DNA of 64,000 bases from Myxococcales bacterium (GTDB taxonomy: Bacteria; Myxococcota_A; Polyangia; Polyangiales; Polyangiaceae), in assembly GCA_016712525.1 (NCBI GenBank), contig JADJQX010000007.1, forward strand, positions 2,356,001-2,420,000, read 5' to 3'. The position numbers were made by a program, and so were the translations under genes. Of this stretch, positions 50,599 to 58,351 are shown piece by piece (position 1 is the first letter of the stretch; each line of letters opens with the position of its first letter). The notes under the pieces were generated by a model, which saw only the letters and a list, made by a program, of their open reading frames with translations, ran no database searches and was not told the DNA's origin.

Positions 50599-51782
50599 CG
50601 GAACACCATGGCGGGCTCCACCTTGCGGAGCCGAAGGAGGGCGAGGCTCGAGGCCATCACGCACATGAGCACCATGACCACGATCGTGCCCAACGTGAGC
50701 TGCGGAGGGAGGTTCAGCGCGAGCTTCGCCGAACGCACCCCGACCGCGATGCGAGAGACGGCGAAGAGCCCGATGATCGAGCCGAGCACGCCGTAGATGA
50801 GCGACTGGACGAACAGCAAGATCGCGAGGTCTGTCATCTTGGCGCCGATGGCCTTGAGCGTCCCGAACTCGCGGATGTTGTCGACGACGGCGCTGAACAT
50901 CGACAGCGACACGATCACGAAGCCGACGATGAGCCCGAAGACGGTGCTCGTGCCGAAGGTGATGCCGATGGGGGTCTTCGTGAGCACGTTCTTCACGATG
51001 GCCCGCTCGAACTCGGGCCGCGTCATGAGGTCCGAGTCGTGGAGGCGCGACTTGAGCTCGGCCTTCACGGCGTTCGGATCGGCGCCGGGCTCGAGCTTGA
51101 CGAGCCCGAAATTCACGCGATCGCGAGGGAGCTTCGTGAGCTCACGGGCGAGCTCGTAGTCGGCGAAGCAGTAGCTCGGCCCGAACGGGATGAGGCCCCA
51201 GCTGAAGCCGCCCACTGTGACCTTCCTGCCATTCACCTCACGCACGCTCCCGACGTTGAGGCCCCCTAACACCTCGCGCTCCGAGTCCTCGAAGATCATC
51301 GTGTCGGGGCGCGTGAGGACCTTGGGGTCCCCCTGCACCATGTTCCAGGGCCCGCCGAGGTACGAGGGCGCCGCCACCCCGACGAGGTTGAGCGGCTCTT
51401 GACCGCCACCGGGCAGGGAAATTTGCACGGTCTGGAGCACGAGCGGCTCGGCCGCGGCCACGCCCTTCGCCGTGCGGGCGGCCAGGATGTCGGCGTAGGG
51501 GACGACCTTTCCGCCTTGGGTCGTCTCGGCGCCCGGAGGCAGGATCCAGATGTCGGCCGGGGTGTTCCGGACGAGCATGACGTTCTTGTAGAGCAGGCCC
51601 AAGAACGTCCCGAGCTGCTGGTTCGAGAGCACGACCGCGAAGACGACACCGAGCATGGTGCCCGCCATTTTCAAGCGATCGTGAAACATCATGCGCACCC
51701 CGGCGAGGGCCATGGTGCGAACGCGGGTGACGATGCCCGCGCGTCCGCGGATGGGCCGCGCGATCTTTCGCCCTTCGCTCAC
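50595..51782 (-). CDS. ABC transporter permease, DevC/FtsX type
   Basis: 395 residues from GTG 51782, which overlaps the TolC stop (GTGA). The layout is the MacB/FtsX type: one membrane helix near the start (MAGTMLGVVFAVVLSNQ), a periplasmic domain of about 210 residues, and three C-terminal helices (TVFGLIVGFVIVSLSMFSAV, LIYGVLGSIIGLFAV, LGTIVVMVLMCVMASSLALL). DevC members of cyanobacteria export glycolipids; other members export drugs or lipopeptides. Substrate here is unknown. Confidence 0.9.
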   Translation of the reverse strand: MSEGRKIARPIRGRAGIVTRVRTMALAGVRMMFHDRLKMAGTMLGVVFAVVLSNQQLGTFLGLLYKNVMLVRNTPADIWILPPGAETTQGGKVVPYADILAARTAKGVAAAEPLVLQTVQISLPGGGQEPLNLVGVAAPSYLGGPWNMVQGDPKVLTRPDTMIFEDSEREVLGGLNVGSVREVNGRKVTVGGFSWGLIPFGPSYCFADYELARELTKLPRDRVNFGLVKLEPGADPNAVKAELKSRLHDSDLMTRPEFERAIVKNVLTKTPIGITFGTSTVFGLIVGFVIVSLSMFSAVVDNIREFGTLKAIGAKMTDLAILLFVQSLIYGVLGSIIGLFAVSRIAVGVRSAKLALNLPPQLTLGTIVVMVLMCVMASSLALLRLRKVEPAMVFR

Positions 51783-53065
51783 GGTCGGTCCGCCTTTCCG
51801 AAGCTGCCCGCGGCGATGCGCAGCTCTGCGCGCCCCAAGAGGAGATCGCCGTCCGCCTGGATGCGGGTCACCTCGCCGGCGAAGGCGTCGCGTTCGGCCG
51901 TGACGACGTCGAGGAAGGTGGCCGTGCCGGCCTCGTAGCGTTGCCGGGCGATGCGCGCCGCGAGCTGGTTCGCAGCGAGCCCCGCGCGAGCGGCCTGGGC
52001 CTTGTCGATCTGGGCTCGGACGGCGTGCCACGCGAGGAAGACCCGATCGCGCGCCTGCGCGGTGGCCTTCTCTTCACGGATCCGCGCGGCGACGGCGGCA
52101 TCCCCGAGCGCGTTGCCGTTCACGATCTGAGTGGCGTCGAACTTGAGGGCAACCGTGGCCGTAAGCGCGTACACGCTCGACCGATCTTGGAAGCCCGTCG
52201 CGTTCGTGAAGCGGTTCTGGGCGCCGACCGACAGGGTGGGCAAGAGAGCGGCCCGCGTGGCGCTCGCCTGCCGCTCGGCGGCGCGTGCCTCGTCTTGTGC
52301 GGCCCGCACGCTCGGATGAGACGAGCCCGACCGCGCCTCCCAGTCGGCGAGCGGGGCCTCGGGCGTGAGGTCGGCGTCGAGCGCCGGGGCGCCCTCGGCG
52401 GGCTTCTTGCCGGAGTCGGTCTCGAGGGCACGGCGCGACGCCGCCACTTGGTAGGTCGCGTCGGCGACGAGCTGGCGCCCCTTGGCGACCTCGGCCTCGG
52501 CGCGCTTCTGGTCGAGCTCCTGGGCGAAGCCTGCGTCCTTTCGGGTGGTCACGAAGGCGAGGTTCTTCTCGGCCGTCGCCAGCGTGCGCCTCGCCGCGGA
52601 CAGCACCGCCTCGGCCGCCACGACCTGGTAGTAGTCCCGCACGACGAGCCGCGTGACCTCGAGCCGCGTGGCCTTCGCGCGCGACTCGGCGGCCTCACGC
52701 GTGCGTTTGGTCGCCCCCATACGCTCCCACTGCCCCACGTCGACGAGCGTCATGTTGGCCGTGAGGTAGAGATCGAGCTGATTTTCGGGGACGATGAGCT
52801 TGTCCCCCACCCGCGCCTCGAACTGGTTCCGTGTGTAGACGCCCGTCACGCCCAACGTCGGCGCGAGCCTGACCGTGGCCGAGTCGGCCTCGGTCTCGCG
52901 CTGGGCGAGCACGGCCCGGGCCTCACGGGCATCGAAGGCGTGCGTCTCGGCCGAGGCGACGAACGGCTCGAGCGGCTCGAGCGCGAGCGCGACCCGGGGC
53001 GCGAGCAGGGCGACGGCCCCGAGCAGGGCGGCCATGGGCATACGTGATGGTGATCGGTCACTCAT
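51779..53065 (-). CDS. TolC-family outer-membrane channel
   Basis: 428 residues from ATG 53065. The signal peptide is cut after ALALE. The two-fold repeated helical architecture of TolC proteins is visible (for example VVAAEAVLSAARRTLATAEK, and LAARIARQRYEAGTATFLDV near the end, the classic YxxGxxxxLDV signature). It gives the exporter its route across the outer membrane. The start lies 8 bases inside the end of the TetR gene (ATGAGTGA), so the regulator and channel are coupled. Confidence 0.92.
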   Translation of the reverse strand: MSDRSPSRMPMAALLGAVALLAPRVALALEPLEPFVASAETHAFDAREARAVLAQRETEADSATVRLAPTLGVTGVYTRNQFEARVGDKLIVPENQLDLYLTANMTLVDVGQWERMGATKRTREAAESRAKATRLEVTRLVVRDYYQVVAAEAVLSAARRTLATAEKNLAFVTTRKDAGFAQELDQKRAEAEVAKGRQLVADATYQVAASRRALETDSGKKPAEGAPALDADLTPEAPLADWEARSGSSHPSVRAAQDEARAAERQASATRAALLPTLSVGAQNRFTNATGFQDRSSVYALTATVALKFDATQIVNGNALGDAAVAARIREEKATAQARDRVFLAWHAVRAQIDKAQAARAGLAANQLAARIARQRYEAGTATFLDVVTAERDAFAGEVTRIQADGDLLLGRAELRIAAGSFGKADRP

Positions 53066-53750
53066 TCATTCCTCGCTTTGCCTTCTTGGGGGTGCCCTTC
53101 GTGGCGCCCTTTCGAGCCGGGGCAGCCCGGCCCGGCCGGCGGCGAACGCCGGCCAGCATGATGCGGACGTGGCCCCGGACGTAGTCCTCCGGGGTCATCG
53201 GGTGAGCCCCGCGTCCGCCGAAGAAGCGCTTCATGGCGAAATCGAGGAAGACGAACTGCCAGATCGAGCCGACGATCATGCGCGCCAAGACCTGGACGTC
53301 GACCTCGGCGATGCGGCCGTCGTCCCGGAGGGCGGTGAGCAACCCCTCGACCGCGACGAGCATGCGGAGCGGTGGGGGGACGTCGGTCACGAAGCTCGGG
53401 AGCTCTGGATTTCCCTTGGCGAGCGTGCCGACGAGGTGGGTGAGCACGGCCGGGACGATGCGTTGGAACTTCGCGAGGAGCGCGAGGCCGAGCTCCTCGA
53501 AGAGCACCTCGACGGGCTTCCCGCGAGCGCCGTATGCCACCCCCTCGACGAGGCCCGAGGTGTCGGTCTCGGCGCTCATCGCGCACTCGAAGAGGCGGGT
53601 CTTCGTCCCGAATCTCTTGAAGAGCGTTCCCTCGGACACCCCGGCGCGGTGAGCGACCTCGCTCGTCGTCGCGGCGAGGCCTCGCTCGAGGAAGACCTCG
53701 CGGGCCGCGTCGAGGAGGGCCTCGTCTTTGATGGTGGCTGGGCGACCCAT
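53058..53750 (-). CDS. TetR family repressor of the efflux operon
   Basis: 230 residues from ATG 53750. The N-terminal helix-turn-helix (ATTSEVAHRAGVSEGTLFKR, then FGTKTRLF) is typical of AcrR/TetR regulators; the C-terminal helical domain binds an unknown ligand. The tail is basic (PARKGATKGTPKKAKRG). The gene heads its own operon, and a perfect 14-base palindrome starts 5 bases before it, so it probably represses itself and the whole export system until an inducer arrives. Confidence 0.93.
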   Translation of the reverse strand: MGRPATIKDEALLDAAREVFLERGLAATTSEVAHRAGVSEGTLFKRFGTKTRLFECAMSAETDTSGLVEGVAYGARGKPVEVLFEELGLALLAKFQRIVPAVLTHLVGTLAKGNPELPSFVTDVPPPLRMLVAVEGLLTALRDDGRIAEVDVQVLARMIVGSIWQFVFLDFAMKRFFGGRGAHPMTPEDYVRGHVRIMLAGVRRRPGRAAPARKGATKGTPKKAKRGMNE

Positions 53751-53755
53751 TATTG

Positions 53756-53769
53756 AGTGAGTACTCACT
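53756..53769. promoter_or_regulatory. TetR operator of the efflux operon
   Basis: AGTGAGTACTCACT is a perfect 14-bp palindrome, extended by TG and TA on its flanks. It matches the TGAGT...ACTCA style of many AcrR-type operators and lies directly upstream of the repressor start at 53750. Confidence 0.75.
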
Positions 53770-53857
53770 TACGGTCATCGCGCGATGGAGTCAAGTGGGG
53801 ATGCCGGAGGCCCACGACGGTCACGTGTGCGGTGCTTCGGCGAGGAGCCCTTCGACC

Positions 53858-55048
53858 TCAGCCGTGTCCGTGCGACGGCTCGGGAGGCCGACCGACCCAC
53901 GCCCCCGCGCACGCGAGCACCCACGCGATGGGCGAGAAGGCGAACGCGAAGAGGAGCGAGATGGGCGCCGCGAACCCGAGGACCGCGAGGACGAGCCCGA
54001 TCGCGAGCGCCGTCGCGAGGGCGGGCTCGAGCAGCGTGGGGAGCTGCGACGCCTTGGCGATGAGGTACCCGCTCAAGGGGAACGCCGAGAGCACGCCCGC
54101 CCCGAGGAGGGCCACGGGCGCGGTGGTGGCGACGTCGTGCTCGTCGACCAGGGAAAAGTCGACCTTGGCCCAGTGCCCGAAGGCGATCGACGCAGCGAGA
54201 CCGAGCATCATCGCGCCCACGGTGACGAGCGCGCCGACCACGATCCAGCGCACCATGATCGGCCGCCCCTCGCGCCGGAGTGCGTCTCGCACACGCCCGA
54301 GGGTCGGAGGCCCGCTCGCCGGCTCGATCGACACGGGCTCGAGCCGGTTGCCGTCGGCCGAGGCGGCTTGCGCGTCTCCTCGGATCCGGAGGTCACGCGC
54401 GGCGAAGAAGGCGAGCGTGCCCATCGCGAGGAGGAGGGGCAGAGTGCCGACGAGCGCTCCCGGGCCGCGCCCCCACACGAGGTGCGCGTAGAGGCCGTGC
54501 ACGAGGGTGGCGAGCGTCCACGCGGCCGGGAAAATGGGCCCGGGATCGCGCCGACGTTTCGCGCGGCCGAGCGCGTAGCCCCAGGTCGTCGCGAAGAAGA
54601 CGTTCGCCGGGAGCGCGAGCGCGGCGCGGGCGAGCCATACCGCAGCGTGCGGGTGGGTCATCAGCATGCGCGCGTTCTCGGTCACGGCGAACCCGAGCGC
54701 GGAGGCCGCGGCGTACACCACGCCGTCGTAGGGCTCGTCGAAGTGCTTCGAGCGGAACGCGGGCCACATGGCCGCCGTCTTGGCAGCCTCGCGGATCGGC
54801 GCCACGAACGCGAAGATGAAGACGAGCGCGCCAGCGTCTCCCGAGACGTGCGCGTTCACGTCGAGGCCGGTCCACTTCGTGGCGAGGTGCTGCAGGTAGA
54901 ACGCGACCCCACCGAACGCCCCGCCGAGGAAGAACGTCGTGAGCACGAGCGGCACGGGCTCGCGGCGCGTGTCGGAGAAGTGCACCACGCCCAGCAAGAG
55001 CAGGGCCGGGATCACCGCCGGCAAGAGCCACCACAAAACGTGCGCCAC
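53858..55048 (-). CDS. PrsW-like intramembrane metalloprotease
   Basis: 396 residues, GTG start. About ten hydrophobic segments. Motif two of PrsW is clear (GFAVTENARML) and motif three has a His in ATLVHGLYAHLV. In motif one, usually EExxK, the sequence is APIREAAKTAAMW, with a single Glu. The rest of the first helix fits (FIFAFVAPIREAAK). PrsW proteins cut anti-sigma factors or process peptides; the substrate is unknown. TAAGGT ends 6 bases before the start. Confidence 0.75.
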   Translation of the reverse strand: MAHVLWWLLPAVIPALLLLGVVHFSDTRREPVPLVLTTFFLGGAFGGVAFYLQHLATKWTGLDVNAHVSGDAGALVFIFAFVAPIREAAKTAAMWPAFRSKHFDEPYDGVVYAAASALGFAVTENARMLMTHPHAAVWLARAALALPANVFFATTWGYALGRAKRRRDPGPIFPAAWTLATLVHGLYAHLVWGRGPGALVGTLPLLLAMGTLAFFAARDLRIRGDAQAASADGNRLEPVSIEPASGPPTLGRVRDALRREGRPIMVRWIVVGALVTVGAMMLGLAASIAFGHWAKVDFSLVDEHDVATTAPVALLGAGVLSAFPLSGYLIAKASQLPTLLEPALATALAIGLVLAVLGFAAPISLLFAFAFSPIAWVLACAGAWVGRPPEPSHGHG

Positions 55049-55054
55049 GCCGCT

Positions 55055-55060
55055 ACCTTA
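55055..55060 (-). promoter_or_regulatory. -10 element of a probable leaderless promoter (PrsW-like)
   Basis: On the minus strand TAAGGT ends exactly 6 bases before GTG 55048. No Shine-Dalgarno site is present. Confidence 0.5.
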
Positions 55061-55113
55061 GCAAAGCGAGCTCGGCGCGGTCGATGCGGGACGCAAGGAG
55101 CACGCCCACGCGG

Positions 55114-56022
55114 TCACGGGCCGAGGTGGAGGCCGATGCGCAGCGCGCCCGCGAACCCGAAACCCGCGGATTTTCCGTCGTATTTGGCCACGTCGCTGTT
55201 CAGGTACTCGGCCTGCACCTCGGGGGGCAGATCCGAGAAGCCCTCCGGCGGAGCCGACTTCGGCCTTTGGAGATAGAGGAAGTCCCCGGTGAGGCCGAGC
55301 CCGAGGGAAAAGTAGTTCGTGATGAAGTAGTCGAACCCGAGGTCGATGCCCGCGTTCCAGCCCCGGACGCTCACGTTGCTCGTGAGGTCGGCGGCGGTGG
55401 TGGCGTTCTGGGCCGCGTTGCTCGCGAAGAGGTCGTTGAGCGAACCGACGCCCGAGTAGCCGCCGTGGCCTCCGATGAGGACGTCCACCTTGGAGATGGG
55501 GAGCTTGAAGAGGAGCTCGCCGTTCGCCTGCACGAGGTTGAAGGTGGAGAGCTTGTGCCAGCGCAGCTTGACGCCGAGGCTCACGACCACGATGCGGATG
55601 CCCGCGCCGATGCCGGCCATGAAACCGCCGCCCGAGTCCTTCGTGATGCCGAGGTTCTCGACCGAGAACGATGTCATGTTGGCGTAGCTCCCGCCGAGCT
55701 CGCCGTTCAGCCAGAGGAGCTCGGTGAGGCGCGAGCCCTCTTCTTCGCCCTTGGCCTCGGCTGGAGGTGCTCCCGGTGTGGCCCCGTCGCCTTTCGGGCG
55801 GAGCTCGTCCGGGAGAGCGGGCGCCGCCGACGGCGCGGGGGCAGCGGGGGCAGGAGCCGTGGACAGAGGGGCCGTGGACGCAGGGGCCGCGGGAGGCGTC
55901 GGCTCCGGAGCGGCGGGCGGCGCAGGCTCATTTTGCGCGCGGGCGACCTCGGACGAAGAGACGAGGGCGAGAGCTACGGCCGCCGCGACGAGCGCAGGAC
56001 GCCCGAGAGCAAAGGAGGTCAT
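55114..56022 (-). CDS. Outer-membrane beta-barrel protein
   Basis: 302 residues. A signal peptide (to VARAQ) is followed by a Pro/Ala/Thr linker of about 60 residues and an eight-strand-type barrel: GELGGSYANMTSFSVENLGI, then GAGIRIVVVSLGVKLRWHKL, LIGGHGGYSGVG, and a final strand FGFAGALRIGLHLGP. The neighbouring barrel at 56125 shares FTLGARVRDL and GAHGGYFTV, so they are related. It may bind or scaffold other envelope proteins; no enzyme motif is seen. TATCGT lies 7 bases before the ATG. Confidence 0.75.
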   Translation of the reverse strand: MTSFALGRPALVAAAVALALVSSSEVARAQNEPAPPAAPEPTPPAAPASTAPLSTAPAPAAPAPSAAPALPDELRPKGDGATPGAPPAEAKGEEEGSRLTELLWLNGELGGSYANMTSFSVENLGITKDSGGGFMAGIGAGIRIVVVSLGVKLRWHKLSTFNLVQANGELLFKLPISKVDVLIGGHGGYSGVGSLNDLFASNAAQNATTAADLTSNVSVRGWNAGIDLGFDYFITNYFSLGLGLTGDFLYLQRPKSAPPEGFSDLPPEVQAEYLNSDVAKYDGKSAGFGFAGALRIGLHLGP

Positions 56023-56029
56023 GGTCTTT

Positions 56030-56035
56030 ACGATA
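56030..56035 (-). promoter_or_regulatory. -10 element of a probable leaderless promoter (55114 barrel)
   Basis: On the minus strand TATCGT ends 7 bases before ATG 56022; no Shine-Dalgarno site is present. Confidence 0.45.
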
Positions 56036-56074
56036 CACGCCTCGCGGCCCGCATTCATGCAAGTGTCCGAAGGC

Positions 56075-56085
56075 TGCATACTGCA
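56075..56085. repeat. TGCATACTGCA palindrome-like motif
   Basis: A TGCA-N3-TGCA element 53 bases upstream of the barrel start at 56022. Other copies of the same form lie at 9906, 19508, 26067 and 56718. Confidence 0.5.
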
Positions 56086-56124
56086 CACACACGGCACCCT
56101 ACATGCGAACGACCGTGATCGCCG

Positions 56125-56760
56125 TCAGAGGCCGAAATGAAGCCCCGCGCGCGGACCTACGAAGAGGCCGAAGACAGGATCGCCCCCGCCGAAATAGAGG
56201 CCCGGCGAGGCCGTGGCGCCCACGGAGAAGAGCGACGAGAGGTAGTAGTCGACACCGACGTCGAGACCGACGTTGCCCCCCGAACCGCCCCCCGCGTTCG
56301 TGACCGTGAAGTAGCCGCCGTGCGCGCCGAGCACGAGATCGGCCGAGCCGAGCACGAGGTGGTAGGCACCTTCGGCGTTCAGGAGCAGCGAGTTCGTCGC
56401 CCCGACAAGATCGCGCACACGCGCCCCGAGCGTGAAGCTGACGAGGCGCACGCCGACCGCCCCGCCGAACCCGAAGAGCCCCGTCCCGGAGCCACCGCCC
56501 GCGAAGAATCCGCCGCCCACGTCGGCCGCGGCGTACACGAGCTCGAGGCGACGGCCGCTGTCCTCGTTTTCGGCTTGGTTCAGCTGCGCGACCGTGCCGC
56601 TCTGCGGTCCTCCGCCGGGAGCGCCGGGCGGGCCCTGCGGGTATCCAGGCGGCGCCGCGCTCGGAGCTCCGAACGGCGGCGGAGGGACGAGCTGCGCGGA
56701 GGCCGAGCCCGCGAGCGTGCATAGTGCACCCAAAAGGCCGAGGGCGACGGCGCGCTTCAC
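56125..56760 (-). CDS. Outer-membrane beta-barrel protein coupled to yacG
   Basis: 211 residues from GTG 56760, overlapping the yacG stop (GTGA) with GGAGAGG upstream. Signal peptide (to GSASAQ), a Pro/Gly linker, then strands: LVYAAADVGGGFFAGGGSGT, FTLGARVRDLVG, LVLGAHGGYFTVTNAG, VGLDVGVDYYLSSLFSVGAT, ending in GPRAGLHFGL. It resembles the barrel at 55114 and both may form envelope pores or scaffolds. Coupling to yacG has no obvious functional reason. Confidence 0.72.
   Translation of the reverse strand: MKRAVALGLLGALCTLAGSASAQLVPPPPFGAPSAAPPGYPQGPPGAPGGGPQSGTVAQLNQAENEDSGRRLELVYAAADVGGGFFAGGGSGTGLFGFGGAVGVRLVSFTLGARVRDLVGATNSLLLNAEGAYHLVLGSADLVLGAHGGYFTVTNAGGGSGGNVGLDVGVDYYLSSLFSVGATASPGLYFGGGDPVFGLFVGPRAGLHFGL
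56718..56728. repeat. TGCATAGTGCA motif inside the signal-peptide codons
   Basis: A further TGCA-N3-TGCA element, about 30 bases after the 56760 start and within coding sequence. Confidence 0.45.
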
Positions 56761-56942
56761 GAGAGCCTCTCCTTCGCGGCCGCCGCGAGCTCGTCGTCGG
56801 GGAGCTCGGAGGTGGGGATCCGGTAGTCTTCGGAGAGCCAGCGGCCGAGATCGACCGCTTGGCACCTCGCCCCGCAGAACGGAAACGAACGGTTCTCTGC
56901 GCGCGGGGCCGCCTTTTCGTGGCAGATGGGGCAAGTGCTCAC
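56757..56942 (-). CDS. yacG: DNA gyrase inhibitor YacG (zinc finger)
   Basis: 61 residues, GTG start. The zinc-finger pattern CPIC...FCGARC followed by QAVDLGRWLSEDYRIP identifies YacG, a small protein that binds gyrase. All four Cys ligands are present. It heads a two-gene unit with a barrel gene. The usual neighbour coaE is absent. TACGCT ends 7 bases before the start. Confidence 0.92.
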   Translation of the reverse strand: MSTCPICHEKAAPRAENRSFPFCGARCQAVDLGRWLSEDYRIPTSELPDDELAAAAKERLS

Positions 56943-56949
56943 GTGCCGG

Positions 56950-56955
56950 AGCGTA
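56950..56955 (-). promoter_or_regulatory. -10 element of a probable leaderless promoter (yacG)
   Basis: On the minus strand TACGCT ends 7 bases before GTG 56942; no Shine-Dalgarno site is present. Confidence 0.45.
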
Positions 56956-57033
56956 CCACGCGGATAGCCCAGGTGGGTGCCGTGTGATGGCGCAGGTCCA
57001 TCCTTCCCGACGCGCTCGCGGCGGCCGATCCGC

Positions 57034-58206
57034 TCAGCGCGGATCGTCGGCCTTGCAGCCCACGAGGGCTTGGATCTTCGTGCCCTGCTGCGCGTTCACC
57101 CGCGTGCAGAAGTCGGCGCAGAGGAGGATGCGCTTCGGGGCCGCGTTGTCGTCGTAGTACCAGGCGTCGGGGTTCTGCGCGCACTTGGAGGCGTCCGTCA
57201 CGCGCACGAGGGCGGCCGGCGGGGTGTTCGGGAACGTGACCTGCACGGCGACCTTCGTCGGATCGGCGGAGGCTTGCGTCGGTACGGTGAGCTCGCACGC
57301 GAGGCGGTCGGCCGTGCCCTTGGCGATGTTGTCGAGCACGCCCGAGTAGTCGGTCTTGCAGACCGAGTCGATGATGCCCTTCGTGAGCTGGCTGAGCTCT
57401 TGGTAGCGTGAGCCGTTGTTCTCGGACGTCGAGCACCGCGCGCCCGTCACGAAGGCCGTGCCTGGCGTCCACCCCGCGATGGTGTGGAAGATGTAGCGCC
57501 GGTCCGCCGCGGTGCCGAACATCCCCGCCGGCGCTTTCGCCAAGAGGGCCTGATCGAAGGCCTGCGAGGTCATCTGCGACTGGTCGTCGGTCACCTCGAC
57601 GAACACCTTGTACGAGTCGGCGCGTAGGTGCTTGTTCCACGCGAGCGCCGCGTTGGTGCTGTCGTACGTGGACAGGATCAGCGAGAGCGAGTTCGTGCTC
57701 TGGACGTCCTGGTTGATGTGCCAGAAGAGGGGCGGGTTGTCGGCGCAGTTCGCCCCGCCAAGGGGCGGCGGCACGCAGATGACGAGGCCCGTCTGGGTGG
57801 GGCTCGACGCCTTTCGCACGATGAAGATGACGCGGTAGTCGAGGCCCGTCTGCCCGATCTTCTGCGCGAACGAGTTCACGTTCGTCTTGATCTGGGTCAT
57901 CTCCTCGCCCATCGACCCGGAGTTGTCGATGACGAAGACGATGTCGACCTTGGCCTTGGCGACCTCGGCGACCGACGCGGCGCACGCGCCTTGACCGTCG
58001 CTTCCGCCGTCGAGCGTGCTGTTGCCGAACGAGCCGTTGCCGTTTCCGTTGCCGTTCCCGTTGCCGTTCGTCGCGCTAGGGTCGGGGCCCGTGGGGAACG
58101 GCTCGGAGCCGGGGTCGCTGCTCCCACAGGCCGCCATGCACGCCACGAGAGGCGCGACCACGAAGAGGGACGTGAGACCGATCCTGCGAACGCGACGGTG
58201 ATTCAT
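57034..58206 (-). CDS. vWA-domain lipoprotein
   Basis: 390 residues from ATG 58206, with GGAGG just upstream. The signal leads to CMAAC (Cys about 27). A linker of Asn-Gly repeats follows. A von Willebrand A domain begins DIVFVIDNSGSMGEE with the MIDAS DxSxS loop, and a later Thr/Asp set (VEVTDDQSQM). Several cysteines occur in the C-terminal part. vWA lipoproteins of this type bind other proteins or calcium at the cell surface. Function unknown. Unit-end context: yacG lies 92 bases downstream on the same strand. Confidence 0.85.
   Translation of the reverse strand: MNHRRVRRIGLTSLFVVAPLVACMAACGSSDPGSEPFPTGPDPSATNGNGNGNGNGNGSFGNSTLDGGSDGQGACAASVAEVAKAKVDIVFVIDNSGSMGEEMTQIKTNVNSFAQKIGQTGLDYRVIFIVRKASSPTQTGLVICVPPPLGGANCADNPPLFWHINQDVQSTNSLSLILSTYDSTNAALAWNKHLRADSYKVFVEVTDDQSQMTSQAFDQALLAKAPAGMFGTAADRRYIFHTIAGWTPGTAFVTGARCSTSENNGSRYQELSQLTKGIIDSVCKTDYSGVLDNIAKGTADRLACELTVPTQASADPTKVAVQVTFPNTPPAALVRVTDASKCAQNPDAWYYDDNAAPKRILLCADFCTRVNAQQGTKIQALVGCKADDPR
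58034..58069. repeat. Six imperfect CCGTTN hexamer repeats
   Basis: Units CCGTTG, CCGTTT, CCGTTG, CCGTTC, CCGTTG, CCGTTC encode the Asn-Gly run of the vWA lipoprotein linker. Copy-number change would alter linker length and keep the frame. Confidence 0.8.
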
Positions 58207-58298
58207 GGCGCCTCCGGGCGAAACCGACATCTTCGGGTAGCGTTTCATCTCGGCGGGCACTCGGCAACGACGCATACGAATCGGCGACAAAATAGGCA

Positions 58299-58327
58299 AG
58301 GCGCACATCCGAGGGCGATGTGCGCCT
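58299..58327 (-). terminator. Intrinsic terminator after the FeS protein gene
   Basis: A perfect 11-bp stem AGGCGCACATC (58299-58309) / GATGTGCGCCT (58317-58327) with a 7-base loop; on the minus strand it is followed by TGCCTATTTT. It lies 24 bases after the stop at 58352. Confidence 0.85.
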
Positions 58328-58351
58328 ACCTGCGAGCCAGGACCCTTGCGC

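Noticed and set aside
58034..58069. Hexamer repeats considered as a phase-variation switch
   Set aside because: The unit is six bases, so slippage cannot shift the frame; it would only change the length of the Asn-Gly linker.
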